In this document: positions 16,112 to 24,482 of the stretch, one piece after another | How the letters are laid out: each line of letters opens with the position of its first letter | Position numbering within the stretch: position 1 is the first letter of the stretch | Source: Balneolaceae bacterium | GTDB taxonomy: Bacteria; Bacteroidota; Rhodothermia; Balneolales; Balneolaceae | NCBI GenBank assembly: GCA_007693745.1 | Contig: REDA01000055.1 | Location: 1-41,076, forward strand | Direction of reading: 5' to 3' | Length of the DNA stretch: 41,076 bases | Notes under the pieces: model-generated | What the model saw: the letters and a program-made list of their open reading frames with translations, nothing else | Database searches by the model: none | What the model was told of the DNA's origin: nothing | Program-made: the position numbers and the translations under genes

Positions 16112-18007
16112 CTACAGACCCAACCGAAAGCCGGCTTTCGCATTTAACCCGGCTGTATTATACCCATAGATTTCAGTGAATTCACTGTTCAGCAGATTAC
16201 GGATGTCCAGAAAGAGCGTTGTACGGCCGTCAAACAGAGTATACCCTGCGTAGAGGTTGATCAGGGTGTAGGCCTCCAGACTCACTTCCTGTTGTGTGAA
16301 TGTGCTCATATCAAAAAAGAGATCCGATCGGTCGCTGTTGTATTCACCGTCGATACGAAGATCCAGCCGATCCGAAAGTCTCAGCTGCAGATTGGCTCCG
16401 ATGCTGTGAGCCGGACGGCGAATCAAATTATCCTGTCGGATACGATTCCCCTGCGCATCATCGGTTGTGATTTCGCCGGTCACGTAGTTGTAATGTGCAC
16501 CTGCCCTCACGCGGTGATTCGCAATCCAGTTCCCGGACAATTCAAAACCCGAATCATTTTGGCGATCCCGATTGATGAAACCTGATTCGAAACTGTAGAT
16601 AATCAGGTCGTCAATCTCTCGCTGATAGATCTGAGCTGTGAACCTGAGAGACTGGTTCCGCATCAGCATTTCAGCCCCTCCGCTCAGGTAACGGCTGGTC
16701 TGCGGCTGCAGATCGGGGTTTGCGCCGAACGGACCGAACAGCTCACTCAGGGTAGGTGCCTTAAATCCGCTCGTCAGAGAGCCAAACAGTTTTAAACTCC
16801 CGGTGATTTGATACGATGGAGCCAGGCTAAAGGTAGTGTTGCTGCCATACTCGGAATGCGTATTAAACCGTATCCCGGCTTCAGCGCTCAATCCGTCAGG
16901 GTTTTTGATAAAAAGAGTGGCATAGGGACTTGTAATCGTTGATGAAAACCGTTCCGTTTCATCACTGCCCGGCAGCAGTGAGTGCTGATAGTTCAGCCCC
17001 GCCAGCAGCTGAACAGGGCCAAAAAGTGAATAGACGGTATAGAGATCGGCGTTATTGAAACGCCCTTCAAACTCATCCAGGCCGAACTGGCTCAGGAAGC
17101 TTCTGTCTGTCCGTACATGGTTAAACCCTCCTCTCAGCTGCACTCTGTCGGAGTGATACGAAAGTTGTGCTCCCGGACTCATTTTTTGGAGTGAGAATTC
17201 ATTCTCTGCGTCGGTGAAAGCGCCGCCGTCGAAATCGCCGTCAAACCCGGAATAGTGGAAAAACGGGGAGACGACCAATCCATCAGTCACCGCCAGATCC
17301 GTTCGCACAAAGAAGGCGTCGGAAGCAAAACCATCCCTGCCGAAAGAGTCGCTGCCGGTTGGGTCCACAGCTGCGCTGAATCCGTCGCTGGATTCCCGTT
17401 TGTAATTCATCACATAGCTGACTCTCTCATTCAGTGATCCTCTGAGTCCGCCAGAGGCCTGAAGCGAGTTAAATGAGCCGTAGGCGAACTCACCGGTGGC
17501 TTGTACCGGGCTGGTACCGGGCTGCCGGGTGATAATATTCACTACACCTGCAATAGCGTCCGAACCAAAAAGTGTGGACTGGCTTCCCTTCAGGATTTCG
17601 ATCTGTTCCACATTGGAAAGAGGGATCGATCGCAAATCGTAGGTGCCGCCGGTACCTGAAGGGTCATTGATAGCGAGGCCATTGATCAGGATCAGGGTAT
17701 TGGAAGGAGCGGCGCCCTGCAGATAGAGAATCTGAGGATTTGCGGGTGATCCGAATGCGTCATTCACACGGATACCGCTCTGCTGGTTCAGAAGCTGACC
17801 CAGGTTACGGGAGCCGCTCTGCTCAATCTCTCTTCTGTCGATCAGGATCACCGGTTTTGTGGTCTCCCTGAGGCTGAGCGGGATTTTGGAAGCGGTGATC
17901 ACGATCTGATCCAGCTCGAGAGAATCGGCCGGCGCACTGGTCTGCTGTGCTTGTGTAATTGGGGCGCACAGTAACAGCCCCAGAAGTATTAGGATAGTTT
18001 TGCTCAT
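16112..18007 (-). CDS. btuB: TonB-dependent outer-membrane cobalamin receptor (BtuB-like)
   Basis: A 631-residue outer-membrane receptor with a signal peptide (about 1-20, ...ITQA-QQ) and a TonB box in ELDQIVITAS. The plug domain (about 45-155) contains GIRVND, LYLQGA, LILINGLAINDP and LKGSQSTLFGSDAIAGVVNIIT. A 22-strand barrel ends in AKAGFRLGL. The protein family alone would not fix the ligand, but a cobalamin riboswitch lies directly upstream, so vitamin B12 or a related corrinoid is the likely cargo. No btuC, btuD or btuF is in the window. The ATG at 18007 starts the signal peptide. Confidence 0.9.
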   Translation of the reverse strand: MSKTILILLGLLLCAPITQAQQTSAPADSLELDQIVITASKIPLSLRETTKPVILIDRREIEQSGSRNLGQLLNQQSGIRVNDAFGSPANPQILYLQGAAPSNTLILINGLAINDPSGTGGTYDLRSIPLSNVEQIEILKGSQSTLFGSDAIAGVVNIITRQPGTSPVQATGEFAYGSFNSLQASGGLRGSLNERVSYVMNYKRESSDGFSAAVDPTGSDSFGRDGFASDAFFVRTDLAVTDGLVVSPFFHYSGFDGDFDGGAFTDAENEFSLQKMSPGAQLSYHSDRVQLRGGFNHVRTDRSFLSQFGLDEFEGRFNNADLYTVYSLFGPVQLLAGLNYQHSLLPGSDETERFSSTITSPYATLFIKNPDGLSAEAGIRFNTHSEYGSNTTFSLAPSYQITGSLKLFGSLTSGFKAPTLSELFGPFGANPDLQPQTSRYLSGGAEMLMRNQSLRFTAQIYQREIDDLIIYSFESGFINRDRQNDSGFELSGNWIANHRVRAGAHYNYVTGEITTDDAQGNRIRQDNLIRRPAHSIGANLQLRLSDRLDLRIDGEYNSDRSDLFFDMSTFTQQEVSLEAYTLINLYAGYTLFDGRTTLFLDIRNLLNSEFTEIYGYNTAGLNAKAGFRLGL

Positions 18008-18136
18008 GGTACTTTTGATTTAAAGGTTGAACCGATGAGCTTTCGAGAAAAAATAGGAGGGTACAATGACCCTGTAAATAGATACAGGGAGAGCACATTC
18101 CCGGCCTTTCCTCCGAAAGCCTGAATTATCAGCAAA

Positions 18137-18312
18137 CAGGCAGGTCTTCTGACTTACTCCCATTCAAGCCGCCTTCCCATTCGGTGTTAACCGGAACAGT
18201 GGCAAAGAGTTGCTGAATGTTGCACGGAGCTTACAGCTACGGGGATAGCTCCGGATTTTCACCGGATTCCCTTTTCATCCTGCAAGGCATCGCCTTACAG
18301 AAACCTGATGCA
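18137..18312 (-). promoter_or_regulatory. Cobalamin riboswitch upstream of btuB
   Basis: Read on the minus strand, the region carries the cobalamin aptamer elements in order: AAAAGGGAATCCGGTGAAAA, the CCGGAGC return strand, CCCGTAGCTGTAA, TGCCACTG, then GGGAAGGCGG (B12-box region) and AGTAAGTCAGAAGACCTGCC. A near-consensus promoter ends just upstream, and the aptamer ends about 130 bases before the btuB start. The expression platform is not clear. A 7-bp hairpin (CCCTGTA...TACAGGG) lies between the aptamer and the gene but has no T-run. Cobalamin binding should lower receptor expression, as for other btuB leaders. Confidence 0.95.
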
Positions 18313-18317
18313 GAGTA

Positions 18318-18346
18318 ATTGTACGCTGAAAAAAAATGGATGTCAA
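18318..18346 (-). promoter_or_regulatory. Sigma-70-type promoter of the btuB riboswitch transcript
   Basis: On the minus strand TTGACA (18341-18346) and TACAAT (18318-18323) are separated by exactly 17 bases, a near-perfect -35/-10 pair. Transcription would begin around 18311, at the 5' edge of the riboswitch. The pattern is the general bacterial consensus and not the Bacteroidota TTTG/TAnnTTTG type. Confidence 0.75.
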
Positions 18347-18665
18347 GGACTATCCCGGATTATACCACCCCTGATTCTGATGATGTTGAATACGGAGCCG
18401 GTTTTTTTCCAGACTGGCAAAGTGACTCTGTTCCCTGAAAATTTTAACAGGTTTTGATTACTTCGATCATCTCTTTACTTCGTGTACAAAAAATGAGACC
18501 CTCAAATTGAATTGGATGACATGATTTGAACGAAATCGCATTATGGAGTCGAAATCATTTGACCTTTATCACGCCAATAACGAAACTGATAGAATAGAAT
18601 TTATTTTAAAGATGAAGAGGGGTGGGCTTTGAAAAAACAGAAGTTTTGTACCGGATCAAGGCGGA
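18347..18665. other. Intergenic stretch, no gene seen
   Basis: These 319 AT-rich bases lie between the btuB promoter and the second repeat copy. No reading frame of note, hairpin terminator or known RNA was seen. It separates the divergent btuB and Gfo/Idh/MocA genes. Confidence 0.5.
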
Positions 18666-18765
18666 AGTAAATGCAGAACCGCAACGTATTTACCAACCGT
18701 GAGGATTTTAAAGTTGCGACTGCGAAGAGAGTTGGCAAATGAACACTCTTTCAAAGCCTCCGAAG
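18666..18765. repeat. Diverged interspersed repeat, copy 2
   Basis: This aligns without a gap to 1381-1480, with the identical 19-base core at 18702-18720. Just beyond it, CAGGAGTGTCCTG forms a small palindrome that may mark the end of the element. It lies 70 bases upstream of the Gfo/Idh/MocA gene. Confidence 0.6.
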
Positions 18766-18834
18766 AGTTGCCCGGACAGGAGTGTCCTGAGCTTTACCTG
18801 AAATAAATAAACCGATGTTTTAACCAAGTCAGCC

Positions 18835-19929
18835 ATGAATAACGCCATCAACCGACGTGAATTTTTAAAAATCAGCGGCAGCTTTGCCGCGGCAACCACA
18901 TTCGGATTCCCAAACCTTCTTCTGCCACGGAGAAAGGAAAAGCTGGGTGTTGCGCTCGTGGGACTCGGACGATACAGCCATGGTCTCCTGAGGCCGGGTT
19001 TACGTGTCACCGGGCATTGTGAATTGAGAGGGATTGTGACCGGTTCACCGGAAAAGATTCCGGACTGGCAGGGAGAGTTTGGGTTTCCTGACAGGAATGT
19101 GTACAACTACAGCAACATGCATGAGATGGCCGACAATGATGATATTGATATTGTCTATATCGTCCTGCCAAATCATATGCATGCAGAGTACTCCATTATT
19201 GGGGCGAATGCAGGCAAGCATGTATGGTGTGAGAAACCAATGGCCATGGATGAAGCAGAATGTCTGGCAATGATTGAGGCGGCAGAAAAGAACCGGGTAC
19301 AACTGACCATCGGCTACCGGATGCAGCATGAGCCCAATACTCAGACCCTCATCCGGTATGGGCGGGAGAAAAAATATGGACAAATTACCGGGATCGATTC
19401 AGGTGGGGCATTTAGTGGCAATTTTGCGCAAGGAGACTGGCGTACATTTGCGGCCTATGGCGGCGGATCCTTGTATGATATGGGGGTCTATCCGATCAAT
19501 GCAATCCGGTATGCGAGTGGCCTGGAACCTATTGCTGTAACGGGTAGTTTGAGTACGGAGCGGAAAGAGATGTTTCCTGATGTGGATGAGTCGGCTGTTT
19601 TTGAACTTGAGCTGCCCGGTGGAATCATGACTACAGGAGAGTGCAGCTTTGCAAAAAACCTCAACCATCTGGATGTGAAATGTACCGATGGGTGGTACCG
19701 CCTGAATCCATTTTCATCCTACACCGGCGTGCAGGGAGAGACCAGCAGCGGCACCCTCCTGCCCCCCGATCCCCATCATCAGCAGGCGCGTCAGATGGAT
19801 AACGATGCAGTGGCCATTAAAGAGGGTAAACATCCTATTGTTCCAGGCGAAGATGGCCTGGCAGATGTGCGGATTGTGAATGCAATTATGGAATCATCCC
19901 GAAGGGGCGGAGTCCGTGTGGAATTGTAG
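18835..19929 (+). CDS. Tat-exported Gfo/Idh/MocA-family oxidoreductase
   Basis: A 364-residue NAD(P)-dependent oxidoreductase. The N-terminus NRREFLKISGSFAAATTFGF (6-25) is a twin-arginine signal, so the enzyme probably folds with its cofactor and is then exported. The Rossmann motif is GVALVGLGRYS (about 38-48). The family motif CEKPMAM near residue 138 holds the conserved lysine, and GGGSLYDMGVYPINAIRY lies in the C-terminal domain, as in glucose-fructose oxidoreductase-like members. The substrate is probably a sugar or sugar derivative but cannot be named. No sugar operon surrounds it. Confidence 0.87.
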   Translation: MNNAINRREFLKISGSFAAATTFGFPNLLLPRRKEKLGVALVGLGRYSHGLLRPGLRVTGHCELRGIVTGSPEKIPDWQGEFGFPDRNVYNYSNMHEMADNDDIDIVYIVLPNHMHAEYSIIGANAGKHVWCEKPMAMDEAECLAMIEAAEKNRVQLTIGYRMQHEPNTQTLIRYGREKKYGQITGIDSGGAFSGNFAQGDWRTFAAYGGGSLYDMGVYPINAIRYASGLEPIAVTGSLSTERKEMFPDVDESAVFELELPGGIMTTGECSFAKNLNHLDVKCTDGWYRLNPFSSYTGVQGETSSGTLLPPDPHHQQARQMDNDAVAIKEGKHPIVPGEDGLADVRIVNAIMESSRRGGVRVEL

Positions 19930-20113
19930 AGTTGGAATGCGGAAGCACGTTTTAAAGGGGCATGATCTGGTATCCGGCCTTCTTTGCGATTAAACTCCGA
20001 TTTTTCAGAAAATCAGATATTTTAACATGGCTCTCATCAGACAGAACTCAATAATTGCTGTATATCTGATTTCATTTTCGAAGTATTCCATCAATATTAA
20101 ACATGAAACCTTT

Positions 20114-20197
20114 ATGAGTGAAAATGACCCTGAAATCTGGGATGAATACCAATGGGAAGAATTCTTCAGGGAGGCGGGGAGTGTCGTGATTTGTTAA
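20114..20197 (+). pseudogene. Truncated acidic N-terminus of a conserved small protein
   Basis: A 27-codon frame starts MSENDPEIWDEYQWEEFFRE and then changes to unrelated sequence and stops at 20197. The frame also extends upstream to an ATG at 20027 with no recognisable content. The D-W-xx-Y-Q-W-E-x-F-F pattern resembles the N-terminus of a small acidic protein I recall from Bacteroidota. The rest of that gene is absent. It ends 22 bases before the hydrolase start. Confidence 0.35.
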
Positions 20198-20219
20198 GAT
20201 TCTGTAATATCATCCCATT

Positions 20220-21293
20220 ATGAAAACCTTAAAAATCATCGCTCTTGTTTTTGCAGGCTTTGCTGCTCTGTTGCTTATCCTGCTTCTCAGCCTCATCCGT
20301 CCCGACATACCGGTTGAAAGACTAATGGAAAGCTATACCGATGAAACCTCCCAGTTTCTCGATATCGACGGCATGCAGGTTCACGTAAAAGATGAAGGCG
20401 AAGGACCGGTTCTGCTTCTTTTGCACGGGATGTTCGCTTCACTGCATACCTGGGATCCCTGGGCTGAAGAACTGAATGAGGAATTCCGGCTTGTACGGGT
20501 TGATCTTCCCGGTTTTGGGATTACGGGTCCGCATCCTGAGGGTGATTACTCATTACGGGCATCTATGTATGTGCTGGAGTCGATTCGTAAAGAGCTTGGC
20601 ATTGAGAAGTGGACACTCATTGGAAATTCGATGGGAGGCGGACTGGCACTGAGCTATGCACAGCTCTATCCTGAGCATACCGAAAACGTGGTTCTCTTTA
20701 ACGGCGGACGTCTGCTCACATCAACCTCAGCACCTGGCGAGTCAAACGGGCCTGAAGAGAGAACGGTAAGCGCAAGGGTTGATACAGTCGAGGTGCGTGA
20801 TGCAGAAGAAACGAATCAATCCGCTACCGTATCGGGTAACCGTCAATCTCTGGTACTCCGGGCTCTTGGCTCCCCTGCACTTCGAAAAGCACTGAGTGTG
20901 CTGACTCCCAAATTCATCATCGAACGATCTCTGAAAGAGGTGTATGGTGATCCCGATCGTTTACAAACCGAAGCTGTAACCCGCTATTACGAACTACTCA
21001 GGCGCGAGGGCAATCGACAGGCCTACCTCAGCAGAAGAGAGATGCAGCCACGACGGGATGGCAATCTGCCCGATCTTCCTGATCCGGTAAATATCAACGA
21101 TTCTGGAGTCCCTGTTTTGATCATCTGGGGCCGACTGGATTCGTGGATACCCGTCAGCGTCGGCTACCGGCTCCACGAAGCCATCGCCCATTCGCAGCTG
21201 ATTATCTATGAGGATCTCGGCCATGTTCCCATGGAAGAGGATCCTGAACGCACCATCGCTGCTGTGAAGGAGTATTTGATACGGGGGGATTAA
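20220..21293 (+). CDS. Membrane-anchored alpha/beta-fold hydrolase
   Basis: A 357-residue protein with one N-terminal hydrophobic helix (about 4-26) and an alpha/beta-hydrolase domain facing outward. The oxyanion region is LLLLHGMFAS (65-74). The nucleophile elbow is GNSMGG with Ser137. The acid is probably the Asp in IIWGRLDSW, and the catalytic His lies in EDLGHVPMEEDP. A polar insertion of about 40 residues after VVLFNGG forms a cap. The substrate is not predictable; esterase, lipase and haloalkane-type hydrolases share this layout. The ATG at 20220 has no strong Shine-Dalgarno sequence. Confidence 0.87.
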   Translation: MKTLKIIALVFAGFAALLLILLLSLIRPDIPVERLMESYTDETSQFLDIDGMQVHVKDEGEGPVLLLLHGMFASLHTWDPWAEELNEEFRLVRVDLPGFGITGPHPEGDYSLRASMYVLESIRKELGIEKWTLIGNSMGGGLALSYAQLYPEHTENVVLFNGGRLLTSTSAPGESNGPEERTVSARVDTVEVRDAEETNQSATVSGNRQSLVLRALGSPALRKALSVLTPKFIIERSLKEVYGDPDRLQTEAVTRYYELLRREGNRQAYLSRREMQPRRDGNLPDLPDPVNINDSGVPVLIIWGRLDSWIPVSVGYRLHEAIAHSQLIIYEDLGHVPMEEDPERTIAAVKEYLIRGD

Positions 21294-21522
21294 ACACCAA
21301 TTTGGGGGGATGAAGTCCATTTCCTTTGAAAAGAGGAACGCATTCACGAAGAGAGATAGGTACGGGTTTGGCAGCCAGTTTGATTCCCTATGTAAAAAGT
21401 AATCTTTTTTTATTCTCGTACCTCAACCGATGGATGGGTTTCCCTGCGATTTTGCTCTGTGGCGAAAAAAACAGGCTTTTCAGAGAGCAAGAGGCAACTA
21501 TGTTGCCTGCTATAAAACAATA
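21294..21522. other. Intergenic stretch with short inverted repeat
   Basis: There is no gene. Near its right end GGCAAC (21493-21498) and GTTGCC (21502-21507) form a 6-bp palindrome with a three-base spacer, upstream of the ATPase gene. The TATAAAAC that follows could be part of a promoter. Short unconnected frames suggest debris, but nothing is identifiable. Confidence 0.4.
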
Positions 21523-21525
21523 ATG

Positions 21526-21566
21526 TTGTTTGATAAACTTCAATAATGTATTTTGCTATCAAACAA
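21526..21566. promoter_or_regulatory. Perfect 10-bp inverted repeat at the 5' end of the DUF4143 ATPase gene
   Basis: TTGTTTGATA at 21526-21535 is the exact reverse complement of TATCAAACAA at 21557-21566, with 21 bases between. The left arm also overlaps an ATG that runs into a stop after seven codons. The structure would place an operator or an mRNA hairpin right at the possible starts (TTG 21553, GTG 21574). Confidence 0.5.
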
Positions 21567-21573
21567 AGAGACC

Positions 21574-22779
21574 GTGATACTAAAATCAACACTTGAAGAA
21601 GTTGCAGATGCGCAAAAGAGCAACTTGCTGCAACGGGACGCTGGGCTAAAAAGGCAACAGCTGGAAACCCTGCCGCAATTATCTTCCCATGCGCTTATCA
21701 TCTCCGGCGTCAGGCGATGCGGGAAGAGTACGTTACTTCATCAATGGCTCAAGCTGAGGTACAAGGATGCTTTTTACCTGAACTTCGAAGACCCACGGTT
21801 GTATGAAATGGAGCTGAATGATTTTACCCGACTCGATGAGATCATCAGAGAGAATGAGTACAAGACGCTTTTTTTCGATGAAATCCAGGTGGTCGGAGGG
21901 TGGGAGCGCTATGTTCGCCAAAAGCTGGACGAAGGGTTGAAACTGGTTATTACCGGATCCAGTGCATCACTGCTGAGCAGGGAATTAGGAACGAAACTAA
22001 CAGGCCGGTACATCCTGAAAGAGCTCTTCCCATTTTCATGGAATGAGTATTGTGAATTCAGATCTCCCGAGCGTACCGCGCAGTCTCTGGCTGCATACAT
22101 GCAGACCGGTGGTTTTCCCGAATATGTTAAAACGGAAAATGATGATATCCTTCATCAGCTTTTTGAGGATATACTGCTTCGGGATATCGCTGTGCGCTAT
22201 GGTGTTCGGGACGTAAAAACGCTTCAGCGGCTGGCACTTTATCTGGTGTCGAATGTAGGCAACCTGGTAACCGGGAACCGGCTTAAATCCCTGTTTGGAA
22301 TCGGAGCCACGAGTACGGTAATGGAGTATTTCTCACATCTTGAGCAAACCTGGCTGTTTCACTTTATCCCAAAATTCAGCTATTCGGCGCGAAAACAGTC
22401 CATCAACCCGAGAAAGGTTTATGCAATAGATACCGGGCTGGTGAACGTAAACTCTAAATCGTTTTCGGGCGATTCGGGTAGAATTCTGGAAAATCTGGTA
22501 TTTCTGCATCTGCGCAGGAGCTTCCATGAGATCTGCTATTTTTCAGAGAAAGGTGAATGCGATTTTGTGGTTCTGGATAAAAATCAGCCGGTGAAAATCG
22601 TGCAGGTTTGCCAAGAGCTGACGCCCGACAATCTGGATCGCGAGCTGAACGGACTGTTTGAAGCCCTCGAATTCTTCAATATGGATGAAGGATTTATCGT
22701 CACTCAAAATCAAACGGATCTTTTCGAGCGGGATGGAAGAAGGGCGGTTGTGGTTCCCTGTTACCGGTTTTTTGGGTGA
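21574..22779 (+). CDS. DUF4143-family AAA-type ATPase
   Basis: About 401 residues. An N-terminal AAA domain has Walker A GVRRCGKST (about 45-53), Walker B LFFDEIQ (about 99-105) and a sensor-like LVITGSSASLL. The C-terminal DUF4143 region (about 190-340, GRILENLVFLHLRR) ends in a restriction-endonuclease-like stretch (GECDFVV). These archaeal-type ATPases are common in accessory DNA and their role is unknown. The start is uncertain. GTG at 21574 matches the usual length of relatives and follows an AAAGAG stretch, while TTG at 21553 would add seven residues and put the inverted repeat inside the gene. No ATG fits. Confidence 0.83.
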   Translation: MILKSTLEEVADAQKSNLLQRDAGLKRQQLETLPQLSSHALIISGVRRCGKSTLLHQWLKLRYKDAFYLNFEDPRLYEMELNDFTRLDEIIRENEYKTLFFDEIQVVGGWERYVRQKLDEGLKLVITGSSASLLSRELGTKLTGRYILKELFPFSWNEYCEFRSPERTAQSLAAYMQTGGFPEYVKTENDDILHQLFEDILLRDIAVRYGVRDVKTLQRLALYLVSNVGNLVTGNRLKSLFGIGATSTVMEYFSHLEQTWLFHFIPKFSYSARKQSINPRKVYAIDTGLVNVNSKSFSGDSGRILENLVFLHLRRSFHEICYFSEKGECDFVVLDKNQPVKIVQVCQELTPDNLDRELNGLFEALEFFNMDEGFIVTQNQTDLFERDGRRAVVVPCYRFFG

Positions 22780-22873
22780 GGGTCTTTCTGATTCACTATG
22801 CTGGGCCAAAAGTTCAGTGGGATGCAAACAGAATATCAAAAGAGAACAGGCAATGATTTGTTTCATTTTCAGG

Positions 22874-23044
22874 TTATTCCATCACCCCAAATTTGGTATT
22901 CAAAAGCTTTGATTCACTTTTAATTCTATCTTTCGCTTCATTCATTTGCATTTGATAGGGCGGGAATACAATAATAAGCGTCATCAGAATAAGCACAACG
23001 AAACCAACCAAAGCGTATAGCGTAAGTTTTATAACCCTTGTCAT
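22874..23044 (-). CDS. Small single-helix membrane protein, unknown
   Basis: A 56-residue frame from the ATG at 23044 consists of a basic start (MTRVIKL), one strongly hydrophobic helix (about 8-28, VVLILMTLIIVF) and a charged tail (MNEAKDRIKSESK). This is a plausible small inner-membrane protein. No family is recognised and no Shine-Dalgarno sequence is visible. It is the only gene-like content of the 406-base gap between the ATPase and the serine hydrolase, and it lies downstream of the serine hydrolase gene on the same strand. Confidence 0.45.
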   Translation of the reverse strand: MTRVIKLTLYALVGFVVLILMTLIIVFPPYQMQMNEAKDRIKSESKLLNTKFGVME

Positions 23045-23185
23045 TTATTTTGGTAATTCTTACCCATGATTTCAAAACTCCTGAACAGGTAAATTTTTTC
23101 TCTGATTATTTAGGAACGGAATTATACCTTTGCGGCGGTGTGATTGAATACTCTCACTCTAATTTAGCACAATCCACGCATTGTT

Positions 23186-24376
23186 TTATACCCGCGAATC
23201 GGAAATAATTTTATTAACTGCATTCCTGATATTAAGCTCCCTTTTCATATTCATCATCTCTGATGACATGTTGTTCATTGTGTACGCAATGGTCAGCTTT
23301 TGATCAGGATCATGTAATACAAAACTTCCACCGGCTCCAAATCCACCAATAGCTTTCGGAGAATCAGAAAAATTATGTCTTTCAGATGGTTTCATAAATC
23401 CGGCATGAAACCTGAATGCATCTTGCTTAAAAACCAGATCACTCCATCCTTTTATGGGTTCATCGGGGTAATTCATCAAATACTCTGCTGTTTGTTTACC
23501 CAAACAGAAGGGGTGATTCTCATTTGTTAAAGAATCGATAAGAGAAGCAAGTCCCCTGGCATTTCCAATTCCTCCGCCGGCCCCTATCTCGAGTTGAAGG
23601 ATTTCCGGTTTATTAAAATTGGAATGATTGCTGACAAATGATGGATTCAGCATAGATTTATAGGTGAGGGACCAGGGCTTGAAAAATTCCAATACAAAAG
23701 TTAAAGGCATGGAAAGAATCCCCTTGATCTTCGAAAAAGGTTTCAATGTTGCAATCCCGGCCGAATCATAATTCTTATCTATTCCAATTCGGACTTCACC
23801 TTCAATTTCCGGAAGCACTTCCTGTTCAAGGAATTCTTTAAGCGTTCTTTTTTTAGGGTCAATTCTTAAAAGCAATGAGCTGATATACCAGCCTATAGTC
23901 CAAACATGATACCCCTGATAATTCCCGGGGTGCCAGTGGGGGGGTTGTCCTGCCAGCACTTTATCTAATGAGCGTTGATCTCTGATGATGTTCACATTCA
24001 GTTTTCTATCGATAGCAGAAAGACCGGCTCTGTGTTGAAGTAATTGCTCAATTGTAATTTCTCTCTTACCTCCAATTCCAAACTCAGGCCAGTATTCATA
24101 GACTCTATCCTTGTAGTCAAATAGTCCTCTGCTGTGGCAAATGGCCAAACAACTTGCAGCAACTGCTTTTGTTGTGGAAAATATAGGCACGAGAGTATTC
24201 TCGTCCCATTTTTTGTTTCTCTCCAAATCTTTAAAACCGCCCCATATATCAATCACTTTTTCATGTTCGTGATACATACAGAGTGAGGCTCCAATTTCTC
24301 CGTTTAGTAGAAAGTTATTTCTAAATGCATCAGCAATTTCAGCGTAATCCTGATCAATGTTGCCTTCGATCTTCAT
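23186..24376 (-). CDS. Class-C-beta-lactamase-like serine hydrolase (EstB/LACTB type)
   Basis: A 396-residue serine hydrolase of the beta-lactamase/transpeptidase-like superfamily. The nucleophile motif S67-T-T-K70 lies in PIFSTTKAV, and a tyrosine in NYQGYHVWT (Tyr156) is in the position of the general base. The third motif region is GGFGAGGSFVL near the end. No signal peptide is seen, so it is probably cytoplasmic, as for EstB-type esterases rather than secreted beta-lactamases. It is the last gene of the minus-strand run from the TonB receptor, 106 bases after the methyltransferase. Its DNA is AT-rich compared with the left half of the window. Confidence 0.85.
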   Translation of the reverse strand: MKIEGNIDQDYAEIADAFRNNFLLNGEIGASLCMYHEHEKVIDIWGGFKDLERNKKWDENTLVPIFSTTKAVAASCLAICHSRGLFDYKDRVYEYWPEFGIGGKREITIEQLLQHRAGLSAIDRKLNVNIIRDQRSLDKVLAGQPPHWHPGNYQGYHVWTIGWYISSLLLRIDPKKRTLKEFLEQEVLPEIEGEVRIGIDKNYDSAGIATLKPFSKIKGILSMPLTFVLEFFKPWSLTYKSMLNPSFVSNHSNFNKPEILQLEIGAGGGIGNARGLASLIDSLTNENHPFCLGKQTAEYLMNYPDEPIKGWSDLVFKQDAFRFHAGFMKPSERHNFSDSPKAIGGFGAGGSFVLHDPDQKLTIAYTMNNMSSEMMNMKRELNIRNAVNKIISDSRV

Positions 24377-24482
24377 ATCTCAACCTTTTTCAAGTTATGC
24401 CTTCCACAGTCTGTGTAAGCAGTAGCGGATCACAAAAAACCAACCGCAGACTTATTTGTCAACAGCCTGGTTATGTCGTTTA

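Noticed and set aside
17823-18098. Frame overlapping the btuB start and leader
   Set aside because: It begins at GTG and covers the btuB signal-peptide region in another frame. No domain, and the btuB leader explains the region.
23125-23132. TACCTTTG as a plus-strand promoter
   Set aside because: It fits the -7 pattern, but there is no -33 element and no plus-strand gene downstream. It is probably chance.
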